A DNA stretch of 64,000 nucleotides. It comes from Caballeronia sp. INDeC2 (GTDB taxonomy: Bacteria > Pseudomonadota > Gammaproteobacteria > Burkholderiales > Burkholderiaceae). The stretch is taken from the NCBI RefSeq assembly GCF_023631325.1, contig NZ_JALQDG010000040.1, forward strand, positions 228,722 through 292,721, written 5' to 3'. The number at the start of each line of letters is the position of its first letter. Position 1 is the first letter of the stretch. The notes under the pieces are model-generated. The model was given only the letters and a program-made list of their open reading frames with translations. It had not been told where the DNA came from and searched no databases. The position numbers were made by a program, and so were the translations under genes. Below are positions 17,005 to 25,800 of the stretch, in pieces.

Positions 17005-19091
17005 CGACGCTCGTTTCCGCCGAGGCATCGCCGCATCGCGTGGCTGCGAGCAATCGCGTCGGCGCGATCGGGGTTGCGTTGATCGCGCTGATTCTCGGTC
17101 TCGCCGCGTGGCGTCTCGGCCCGGAGTTCCGCGCATGGCTCGATGCGCCGAAAGGCAGCGATGCCGCTCAACTCGCGCATGTTTTCCTCTTCGATCTGAG
17201 CGCGCCACGCGTCGCGGCGGCGCTCGTCGCGGGCGGCTGTCTCGCGGTCGCGGGCGCGCTCTTTCAGGCGTTGACGCGCAATCCGCTCGCCGCGCCCGAC
17301 CTGCTCGGCATCACCGGCGGCGCGCAACTCGGCCTGCTCGCGGCGATGATTGCGCCGGAGATCGTCGGCGCGGCGTCGGTGCCGTTGCTGTTCGTGTGCG
17401 GATTAGCAGCGGCCGGTTGCGTCGCGGCGGCTGCGGGCGGCTGGCGCGCGACGCCGTTGCGGCTCGTGCTCGCGGGCAGCGTGTGCATGCTGCTCTTTTC
17501 CGCGATCTCGACGCTCCTGCTCGCCCTGTTCGAGCAGACGGTAGTCGGCGCGTCGTTGTGGGCGAGCGGCAGTTTGTATCAACCGGGCGCGTCGGGCTTG
17601 ATATCGGCGCTTGCGTGGCTCGTGTTGCCGCTCGCCGCGTTGCCGTTCGTGATCCGTCCGCTCGATCCGCTCGCACTCGGCGACGACGCCGCCAAAGCCG
17701 CGGGCGTGTCCGTCGATGCGACGCGTCTCTTCGCGATGACCGTCGCGGTCGGCTTCGCGAGCGTCGCGGTGGCGATCGCGGGGCCGCTGTCGTATGTCGG
17801 ACTGATCGCGCCGAATCTGCTGCGCATGATGCGCGGCGCGAAGTCGTCGAAGCTGTCGGCGTTGGTGCCGCTATCGGCGCTCGCGGGCGGCGCGCTCGTG
17901 CTCGCCACCGACAGCGCCGTGCTCGCGCTCGATCTCGATTCGACCTTGTCGACGGGCGTCGCGATCGCGTTCGTCGGCACACCGCTGATGCTCGCGATGA
18001 TCCGCAGCGGCGCGGCGTGGTCCGGCGCGCTGCATGCGGGCCAGGCGAGCGAAGCGGCGAAGCGCGGCCTGCGCATGGTGCGGATGTTGTCCGCGCTGCC
18101 GTGGCCCGCGCTTGCGGCGTTGCTTGTCGTCATCGGATGCGCGGTGCTCGTGACCGGCGCATCCATCGGTCCGACGATGCTCGGCCCCGTGCGCTGGCTC
18201 GATGCGCTCGCACATCGCGACGACATCGCCCGCATGCTGCTCGAACTGCGCGTGCCGCGCTTGCTGTGCGCGCTCTTCGCGGGCGCGTTGCTCGCGGCAA
18301 GCGGCGTGCTGATGCAGAGCATCGTGCGCAATCCGCTCGCCGGTCCCGAAGTGCTCGGCGTGACGCAAGGCGCGGGACTCGCGACGCTCGCCGCGCTGAT
18401 GATCTGGCCGCTCGCCGGTCATCTCTTTCTCGCCGCGGCCGCGCTCGCCGGCGGCGGTGCGACGCTCGTTCTCACGCTGCTCTTCAATCGACGGCATCGA
18501 TACGCGCCGCTCGCGGTGGCGCTGACGGGCATCGTCATCGGTACGCTGTGCACGACGCTCGCGCAATGGCTCATCACGCAGCAGAGCGTGCAGCCGGCGC
18601 GCTTCGTCGTGTGGCTGGTCGGCGGCACGTATGGGCGAAGCTGGGGCGAAGTCGCGACGATCCTGCCGTGGTGCTTGCTCGCGCTGCCGGTGCTCGCGCT
18701 GATCGCGCGCCCGCTCGATCTGCTCGCGCTCGGCGACGATCAGGCGTCCGCGCTCGGGCTGCCTATCGCGTTGCTGCGTCCGCTCGTGCTGACCGTGGCG
18801 ACGTTCGCGGCGTGCGCGGCGGTCGCGGCGGTGGGACCGGTCGGATTCATCGGTCTGATGGCGCCGCATCTCGCGACGATGCTCGGCGCGCGTTCGCACG
18901 GCACGCGGCTCTGGCTTGCGGCGTTGCTGGGCGCGCTGGTGCTGGCCGCCGCCGATCTCGCCGCGCGCACGCTGCTCGCGCCGCGCGAGATTCCGGCGGG
19001 GGTGCTGACCGCGCTGATCGGCGCGCCGTACATGCTGGCGCTGCTCGTGATGGAGACGCGCCGTGACAAAGGACGAGGCCGCGCGCGATGA
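17001..19091 (+). CDS. orbD: double-length ferric-siderophore ABC permease (FhuB-like, FecCD fused)
   Basis: A 696-residue inner-membrane permease made of two FecCD domains in tandem, about residues 20-345 and 365-690. Each half carries the same block: GALFQALTRNPLAAPDLLGI in the first and GVLMQSIVRNPLAGPEVLGV in the second, and each ends with a VGFIGLMAPHL/LSYVGLIAPNL coupling helix. This is the FhuB arrangement, in which one polypeptide replaces the usual dimer. It pairs with the ATPase upstream and the binding protein downstream. Its start and stop both sit in ATGA overlaps. Confidence 0.88.
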   Translation: MTTLVSAEASPHRVAASNRVGAIGVALIALILGLAAWRLGPEFRAWLDAPKGSDAAQLAHVFLFDLSAPRVAAALVAGGCLAVAGALFQALTRNPLAAPDLLGITGGAQLGLLAAMIAPEIVGAASVPLLFVCGLAAAGCVAAAAGGWRATPLRLVLAGSVCMLLFSAISTLLLALFEQTVVGASLWASGSLYQPGASGLISALAWLVLPLAALPFVIRPLDPLALGDDAAKAAGVSVDATRLFAMTVAVGFASVAVAIAGPLSYVGLIAPNLLRMMRGAKSSKLSALVPLSALAGGALVLATDSAVLALDLDSTLSTGVAIAFVGTPLMLAMIRSGAAWSGALHAGQASEAAKRGLRMVRMLSALPWPALAALLVVIGCAVLVTGASIGPTMLGPVRWLDALAHRDDIARMLLELRVPRLLCALFAGALLAASGVLMQSIVRNPLAGPEVLGVTQGAGLATLAALMIWPLAGHLFLAAAALAGGGATLVLTLLFNRRHRYAPLAVALTGIVIGTLCTTLAQWLITQQSVQPARFVVWLVGGTYGRSWGEVATILPWCLLALPVLALIARPLDLLALGDDQASALGLPIALLRPLVLTVATFAACAAVAAVGPVGFIGLMAPHLATMLGARSHGTRLWLAALLGALVLAAADLAARTLLAPREIPAGVLTALIGAPYMLALLVMETRRDKGRGRAR

Positions 19092-19855
19092 AGCCTGAAG
19101 CGCGCAGCTTCGCCGCGTTTGCGCCGCCCGAGCTTGCGCCGTATCTGCAAAACGTGTGGCTCGGCATGCCGGACGAATCATTCGGCGATAACGCCGTGCG
19201 CATTCCGCTGACTTCGCTCGCCGATCATCGCGGTTCATTGCTCGCCGCGATGACCGCGCTCTACGGCGGCGATGCGCGGCTGCACGCACGCGCGTTGCTG
19301 TCGCAGTGGAGCAAATACTACTTTGGTCTTGCCGCGCCCGCGGGCGTGGCGGCGGCGCGGCTGCTCGGCCGTCCGCTCGACATGTCGCCGGAACGCACGC
19401 ATCTCGTGCTGAAGGACGGCATGCCCGCCGCGCTTCATTTCGATGCCGATGCATTGCACACGCCCGACGCCGATCCCGCGCGGCGCTATGCAAGTCTCGT
19501 CGCGCATCTCGATAGCGTGATCGGCATGATCGCGGGCATGACCAAGATCGCGCCGCGCGTGCTGTGGAGCAACGCGGGCAATCTGCTGGATTATCTGCTC
19601 GCGAATTGCCCGTCGATTCTGAATGATTCGGACATCGACGCGACCTGGCTCTTTCGCCCCGCCGATGACAACCCGCTGCGCACGCCGATTCGTGATACGA
19701 CGCCGCGTTCACCGCTGCTGCCCAAACCGTTCCGCGCGCGCCGCGTGTGCTGCGTGCGCTATGAGATTCCTGGAGAGACGCAACTGTGCGCAAGCTGCCC
19801 GCTGCTTTTGACGATGCACGACGACGAACTCGCGTTGCAGGACGCCGTCCGCTGA
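19088..19855 (+). CDS. orbF: FhuF-like ferric-siderophore reductase
   Basis: A 255-residue siderophore-interacting reductase. The C-terminus carries the four cysteines of the unusual FhuF [2Fe-2S] site: Cys221-Cys222, Cys234 and Cys237. The spacing read here is CC-x11-C-x2-C, one residue longer than the x10 described for E. coli FhuF. FhuF proteins reduce Fe(III) in the cytosol so that the siderophore releases it. ATG 19088 overlaps the permease stop. The last 70 nt also contain the start of the binding-protein gene in another frame. Confidence 0.85.
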   Translation: MKPEARSFAAFAPPELAPYLQNVWLGMPDESFGDNAVRIPLTSLADHRGSLLAAMTALYGGDARLHARALLSQWSKYYFGLAAPAGVAAARLLGRPLDMSPERTHLVLKDGMPAALHFDADALHTPDADPARRYASLVAHLDSVIGMIAGMTKIAPRVLWSNAGNLLDYLLANCPSILNDSDIDATWLFRPADDNPLRTPIRDTTPRSPLLPKPFRARRVCCVRYEIPGETQLCASCPLLLTMHDDELALQDAVR

Positions 19856-20832
19856 AGCGCGCGGTGTCGCTTGCGGCGTGTGTGTGCATCGCGCTGGCGG
19901 GCCGACATGCATTCGCCGATGAAAGCGAAGCATGCGCGCCGCTCGCCGGCAATCCGACCGTTTCGCAGTTCAGCACGACGATGCCCGCGCATCCCAAGCG
20001 CATCGTCGTGCTCGAATTCATGTTCGCGGAAGACGTGGCGGCGCTCGACATGACGCCTGTCGGCGTGGTCGATCCCGAGTATTACGACAGCTGGATCGGC
20101 TACGACCGCGCGCGCTTCAAGGGCGTGCCGACGGTCGGCACGCGTCAGGAGCCGAGCCTCGAAGCGATCGCATCGACGCGGCCGGATCTGATCATCGGCG
20201 TGGGATATCGCCATGCGCCGATTTTCGCGGCGCTCGATCGCATTGCGCCGACGGTGCTTTTCCAGTTCAGTCCCGACGTACAGAACGGCAAGGGCAACGG
20301 CGCGCGCACGCAGCTCGAATGGACACGCAGCATCTTTCACACGATCGCGTGCATGACGGGACGTGAGCAGCAAGCGCGCGACGCCGATGTGAAACTCGAT
20401 GCGGGACTTGCGCGCGATGCGGCGCGTCTGAAAGAAGCGGGATTGTCGGGCACGCGCTTCGCGCTGTTGCAGGAACTCGGCTTGCCCGACCGGTATTGGG
20501 CTTATACGGGCAACAGCACGGCGGCGGGCGTGGCGCGCGCGCTCGGCGTTCGTCTGTGGCCGGAAAAGCCGACGCGCGAGGGCACGGTGTATGTGACGTC
20601 GGCGGACTTTCTGAAGCAGCCGGACGTGGCCGTGCTGTTCGTGACGACATCGGGTGCTGATGTGGCCATCGATACGAAACTCGATTCGCCCGTATGGCGC
20701 TTCGTGCCCGCGAAGAAGAAAGGGCGCGTGACGCTCGTCGAGCCGAATATATGGGGATTCGGCGGGCCGATGTCCGCGTTGAGGCTCGGGGATGTGATTA
20801 CCGAGAAGTTGCTGGCGTTGCCCAAGCAATGA
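19786..20832 (+). CDS. orbB: periplasmic ferric-siderophore-binding protein (FhuD type)
   Basis: A 348-residue substrate-binding protein with a class III (FhuD/BtuF) fold: PAHPKRIVVLEFMFAEDVAA, the EPSLEAIASTRPDLIIG hinge, and IAPTVLFQFS. I chose GTG 19786 because GGAGAG lies 8 nt upstream; this places the start inside the FhuF gene with a 70-nt overlap. The leader then contains RRPLKRAVSLAAC, a twin-arginine-like n-region followed by a hydrophobic core and AFA cleavage site, so Tat export is possible (E. coli FhuD is also a Tat substrate). A later GTG at 19864 would give an ordinary but short leader. It delivers ferric siderophore to the permease. Confidence 0.82.
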   Translation: MRKLPAAFDDARRRTRVAGRRPLKRAVSLAACVCIALAGRHAFADESEACAPLAGNPTVSQFSTTMPAHPKRIVVLEFMFAEDVAALDMTPVGVVDPEYYDSWIGYDRARFKGVPTVGTRQEPSLEAIASTRPDLIIGVGYRHAPIFAALDRIAPTVLFQFSPDVQNGKGNGARTQLEWTRSIFHTIACMTGREQQARDADVKLDAGLARDAARLKEAGLSGTRFALLQELGLPDRYWAYTGNSTAAGVARALGVRLWPEKPTREGTVYVTSADFLKQPDVAVLFVTTSGADVAIDTKLDSPVWRFVPAKKKGRVTLVEPNIWGFGGPMSALRLGDVITEKLLALPKQ

Positions 20833-20834
20833 CG

Positions 20835-20858
20835 AAAAAACGGGGCTTCGCGCCCCGT
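20835..20858 (-). terminator. rho-independent terminator of the exporter gene
   Basis: A 7-bp perfect stem (acggggc / gccccgt, loop ttcgc) is followed on the minus strand by six T residues. It starts 8 nt after the stop of the leftward exporter gene. It separates that gene from the convergent binding-protein gene; on the plus strand there is no T-run. Confidence 0.85.
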
Positions 20859-20865
20859 TCCTCAT

Positions 20866-22605
20866 TCAACCCATCGTCCCATTACCCGGCAAATCCACCA
20901 CCGCCGACCTCACCCCGCTGCGCGTCTCGTTCACCACCATCCCGTTCTCCAGCTTCAGCACCCGATCCGCAATCGAGAAATACCGGTCGTCATGCGTCAC
21001 GACGATCACCGTCTTCCCACGCGCGCGCAACTCGGGCAACAACTGCTCGTAGAACACCGCCTTGAACGCCGGGTCCTGATCGGCGGCCCATTCATCGAAA
21101 AGATAGAGCGGCCGGTCTTCCAGATAAGCGACCACCAGCGCGAGCCGCTTGCGCTGCCCGGTCGAAAGCGAACGCGTGGAGAACGCGCCATCGATCACCT
21201 TCACCTTGTGATCCAGCGCGAGCCGTGCGACGAGCGCATTCGCGCGCGCATCGGCGGCGGCGCGCGATGCATCGTTGGGATCGACGATGCCGAGCAGCGC
21301 ATCGAAAAGATGGAAGTCGTTGAACACGGCCGTGAAGCGCTCGCGATACGCCGCGCGCGTATCGGCATTGACTGCCTTGCCATCGACCTCGATCACGCCC
21401 GACTCGGGCTCATAGAGACCAGTCAGCACCTTCGCAAGCGTCGTCTTGCCGCTGCCATTGCCGCCGACGATGAACACGAGCTCGCCCGGCCTGAACGTCA
21501 GATCCACGGGACCGATCCTGAACATGCGCTCGTCGCGCTCATGAAAATACGAGTGCGTGACGCCGCGCATCGTGAGCGTTTCGAAGCTCGCATCGTGTGT
21601 CGGCGAAACCGGCGCTGCATGCACGCGCAGACTGCCGAACTCCGCCATCACCTTCTCGATGCGCGCAAGCGACACACGCGCCGCGTTGAGCGTGGGAATG
21701 TTGTTGAGCAAGCCATCGAGCGGCACGAGCATGAAGAGAAACACGACGACATAGCCCGCGGTCGCGCCTGCATCCGCACGCACGCCGAGCGTGGGCCAGA
21801 ACGCGGCCGCGCCGAGAAAGCCGTAGAACAGAAAAATGATCCAGCCCACGCCGACCGCATACGCGCTGAACGCGCGGCGGCGATGATCGCGCACTTCGCC
21901 AATGGCCGCGCCCAGTTGCCCCTCGACGAACTGTTGCGAGCGCGTGCGATGCAGCTTCAGTTCCTTCGCTCCCGCGAACAACGCGCCGAGATAGCCGAAG
22001 AGCTTGTCCTGCGATTGCCCCGCGGCTTCGAGCGATGCGATCGCGCGCTTGTCGCCGAGGTGATAACCGAGCGAGCCCGTGACGATGGCCGCGAGCGCGA
22101 GCAGGCACACCGGCCACGACAGCCACGCGAGATAGCCGAGGCAGCCAAACACGATCGATCCATGCATGACGATGTTCGGCAACGCGAAGAAGAGCATCGA
22201 CACGTTGGTGGCGTCGTCGGTCAAGACGGATTGGACGGGCGCCGCGCCGATGCGCTCGACATCGCGCAACTCCGCCGCCGCCACGCGCCGCGCGACGTGT
22301 TCGCGCAACTGCGCCATCGTGTCCTGCGAGAGCCGCGCGAACAGCACGCCCGATATCACGCGCGTGAAGAGCGCGATCACCGCGCACAACGCAAAGCGCC
22401 ATGCGAGCGCGCCATCGGCTGAAGAGGGCGTCGACAGCGCGCGATTGAGCGTCGCGACGAGCATCACGCTCGCGATGCCGTTCATCACACAGGCGACGAG
22501 CGCGGTCGCGAACGCGCCGCGCGAGCGTCTGAGCAGCGCAAGGATCAGGCGTGCCGCGGGCTTGTGCGTGGCGGAGGAATCTAAAGGCTCGTTGATAGCA
22601 GTCAT
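20866..22605 (-). CDS. orbE: PvdE-type cyclic-peptide/siderophore ABC exporter
   Basis: A 579-residue fused exporter with an N-terminal six-helix membrane domain (about 15-330) and a C-terminal ATPase (about 350-579). ATPase motifs are Walker A GGNGSGKTT (near 380), signature LSTGQRKRLALV (near 479) and Walker B LYLFDEWAADQDP (near 500). The DEWAADQDP wording is characteristic of the PvdE/SyrD family, which moves siderophore precursors or products out of the cytosol. It is the only leftward gene in the locus. It has its own OrbS-type promoter in the divergent region and a T-rich terminator. Confidence 0.88.
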   Translation of the reverse strand: MTAINEPLDSSATHKPAARLILALLRRSRGAFATALVACVMNGIASVMLVATLNRALSTPSSADGALAWRFALCAVIALFTRVISGVLFARLSQDTMAQLREHVARRVAAAELRDVERIGAAPVQSVLTDDATNVSMLFFALPNIVMHGSIVFGCLGYLAWLSWPVCLLALAAIVTGSLGYHLGDKRAIASLEAAGQSQDKLFGYLGALFAGAKELKLHRTRSQQFVEGQLGAAIGEVRDHRRRAFSAYAVGVGWIIFLFYGFLGAAAFWPTLGVRADAGATAGYVVVFLFMLVPLDGLLNNIPTLNAARVSLARIEKVMAEFGSLRVHAAPVSPTHDASFETLTMRGVTHSYFHERDERMFRIGPVDLTFRPGELVFIVGGNGSGKTTLAKVLTGLYEPESGVIEVDGKAVNADTRAAYRERFTAVFNDFHLFDALLGIVDPNDASRAAADARANALVARLALDHKVKVIDGAFSTRSLSTGQRKRLALVVAYLEDRPLYLFDEWAADQDPAFKAVFYEQLLPELRARGKTVIVVTHDDRYFSIADRVLKLENGMVVNETRSGVRSAVVDLPGNGTMG

Positions 22606-22659
22606 TGGCAGGGCATCGCTTAAGTCGGAATGGCGGTGCTGAACGCACCTCTACATAGA

Positions 22660-22684
22660 GACGTTTCAGCACGGCGAATCTTTA
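22660..22684 (-). promoter_or_regulatory. OrbS-type promoter of the exporter gene
   Basis: Read on the minus strand, TAAA (22684-22681) and CGTC (22663-22660) are separated by exactly 17 nt, the same spacing as the two rightward siderophore promoters. The -10 element lies 54 bp upstream of the exporter start. Confidence 0.65.
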
Positions 22685-22699
22685 GCGCATGAAAAGCGG

Positions 22700-22724
22700 T
22701 AAAAATTTTTTCGCGCGATTCGTC
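22700..22724 (+). promoter_or_regulatory. OrbS-type promoter of the NRPS operon
   Basis: TAAA (22700-22703) and CGTC (22721-22724) are 17 nt apart, and the -35 context GCGGTAAAAA equals that of the MbtH operon promoter. It lies 80 bp upstream of the first NRPS start and back-to-back with the exporter promoter, with 15 bp between the two -35 elements. Confidence 0.7.
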
Positions 22725-22804
22725 ATCCCGAGTGAAGCCGCACTTTCAGCGGCCCACTGTTCACGCCGCAGCTTTTTCCGATGCGGTCAGAACCGAAGGA
22801 ATTC

Positions 22805-25800
22805 ATGCCGATGACGAGTTTCCCGACCGCGCTGCATCTTCGTATCCAGCACCTTGCGCGCCTTCGACCCGATGCGCCCGCGCTCGCATTCAACGCTCAC
22901 GACGACGCGCGTCTGTCGCGCGGCCAACTCGACGCCCGCGCGTCCCGGCTCGCGGCGCGACTGCGCGCGGCGGGCGTCGGCGCGGAAGTGCGCGTCGGCG
23001 TGTGCGTCGAGCGCTCATGCGAATTGTTCGTCGCGCTGCTTGCCGTGCTGAAGGCGGGCGGCGTGTTCGTGCCGCTCGATCCGCATCATCCCGCCGCGCG
23101 CCTCGACTGGATCGCGAACGATGCGAGCCTCGCGCACGGTATCGTCGATGCCACCGCCGGCGATGCGATGCGCGCACGCTTCGCGCAATGTTTCGATGTC
23201 CATCACGATCCCGCCGATGCGCCCGCGCTCGACGACGACGCGCCCGTGCATCCGCGCGCCGCCGCGTACATGATCTACACGTCGGGCTCGACGGGCACAC
23301 CGAAAGCCGTCGTCGTCGAGCATGGTCCGCTCGCCGCGCATTGCGACGCGCTCGCGGCAGCGCTTTGCATCGGCGAGGGCGATAGCTTGCTGCATTTCGC
23401 ATCGGTCAATTTCGATGCCGCGCACGAATGCTGGCTCGCGCCGCTCGCGGCCGGCGCGCGCGTCGTCATCACGGCGCCGCCGCCGTTCGCGCCCGAAGCC
23501 GCGCATGCGTTGATCGAACGCGAAGGCGTGAACGTCGCGGCGTTTCCGCCCGCGTATCTGCGCGAATTCGCGGCGCTTGCCGAACGCAAGGGCGTGCCCG
23601 CCACGTTGCGCGTGCTCGCATTCGGCGGCGAGGCGCTGTCGCGCGAAGCGTTCGCTCGCGTGCGGCGCGTGTTCGCGGCGCAACGTCTCATCAACGGTTA
23701 CGGGCCGACCGAAGCCGTCATCTCGCCGATGCTGTGGCCCGTCGAGCCGCACGTCACGCCCGATCTGAGCGATGCCGACGCATACGCGTCGCTGCCCATC
23801 GGGCGCGTGATCGGTCCGCGTGTTGCGCGCATCGATGAAGGCGAGTTGCTGCTCGGCGGCGTGTGCATCGCGCGCGGTTATCACGGACGCGCGGCGCTGA
23901 CCGCCGAGCGTTTCGTGCCGGACGCTTCGGGCGAACCAGGCGCGCGCATCTATCGCACGGGCGATCTCGCGCGTGAACGTGCCGATGACGCTTATGACTA
24001 TCTCGGACGCATCGACGATCAGGTGCAGATTCGCGGCGTGCGTGTCGAGCCTGCCGAAATTGCTGCGTGTTTGCGCGCGCATCCATCGATTCGCGATGCC
24101 GCCGTGCTCGCCGAATCGGCGAATGGCCGCTCGCAACTAACCGCCTGTCTCGTCGTCGATCATGAAGCTGCGAGCGACGGCGCATTGCAGACGTATCTCG
24201 CGGAACACTTGCCCGCAGCGTGGCAGCCGCATCGCTATGTGCGGCTCGCACGTCTGCCTTATACGTTGAACGGCAAGCTCGATCGCGATGCGTTGAAGGC
24301 CCAGGTTGCGTCGGCGTCGGCCGTGCGCGATGCGGACTACATCGAACCCGCGACCGATACCGAGCAACGTCTCGCGCAGACCTGGCAACGCATTCTCGAC
24401 GATGCCGCGCCCATTGGCCGTGCCGATCGCTTCTTCGAGCGTGGCGGCGATTCGCTCGCGGCGATGCAGTTGCAAGCGGCGATTCGCATCGACTGGCGCG
24501 TGAACCTGCGTCTCGATGCGATCTTCGACGATCCATCGCTGGAAGCACTCGCCGCGTTGATCGATGCAAGCGATGTGGAGACGAGCGATACGGTGATCGT
24601 CAGACGCGCAACGCCGGTGCATGAGCGCCATATCGATCGACCGGCGTCGTTCGCACAGCAACGCTTCTGGGTGCTGGCGCAGACGCGCGGCGCGGGCTCG
24701 GCGTATCACATCGCCGGTCATTGGGATATCAACGGCACGCTCGATGCTCACGCGTTGCAGCGCGCGCTCGATCATGTGATCGAGCGTCACGAGGCGTGGC
24801 GCACGACGCTCGTCGAGAACGAAGACGGCATCGTCATGCAGCGCATTCACGCTTCGTTGCCGGTGACGATCGCGCGCGTGAGCGTCGATGCAGCCGATGA
24901 TATGGAAGCGCTTGCGCAACGTCACGCGAGCGACGCGTTCGATCTGTCGAAGGGTCCGCTGTTGCGCGCGACGCTCGTATCGTCAGGCGATGAATCACAT
25001 CGACTGATGCTGGCCGCGCATCACGCGATCACCGATGGCTACAGCTCGCGCATCGTCTTCGAAGAGCTCGCGCACGCATATGGCGCTTACGTGCGGGGTA
25101 ACGCGCCGTCGCTGCCCGCACTGCCGATTCAGTACGCGGACTACGCGCAATGGCAGCGCGATCTGGTCGATAGCGCGCAAGGCGAGCGTCAACTGCGCTT
25201 CTGGCGCAAGGCGCTCGAAGCGGCGCCCGAGGCGCTGGCGCTTCCTTATGACCGCGCGCGTCCCGCTGAACGCGATCATCGCGGTGGACGTGCGTCGTTG
25301 CGTTTGTCCATCGCGACATCGAACGCGTTGCGTGAACTCGCGCGCGACAAGCATGCGTCGCCGTTCGTCGTGTTGTTGTCCGCGTTCGATGCGTGGCTTA
25401 ATCGGCTGACCGGCGCAAACGATTTCGTCGTCGCGACGCCGGTCGCGCATCGTCAGCGGCCCGAGACTGCATCGCTCATCGGGCTGTGCCTGAATACGCT
25501 GGCGTTGCGTGCGCGCGTCGATTGCCATCGAACGTTTTCTGATTTGATCTGCGATGTACGCACGCATGCGCTCGATGCATTCGCGCATCAGGACGTGCCC
25601 TTCGATCGCGTGCTCGATGCAGTGAAGCCGCCCGTCGCGCGTGGTGACGAATGGCTGCGCGTGAAGTTCGCCCAGCAATTCGATGCACAGTTGATGGCTG
25701 CCTTGCCGAACGCATCGGCGATCGCGACGCCCGGCCCCGATCTCGCGGCGCGCTTCGATTTCGCGCTCGATTTCACCGACGATGCACACGGTATCGAACT

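Noticed and set aside
19864..20832. Shorter binding-protein gene starting at GTG 19864
   Set aside because: It lacks a ribosome-binding site and leaves a leader without a basic region; the GTG at 19786 has GGAGAG at good spacing. Kept only as an alternative.
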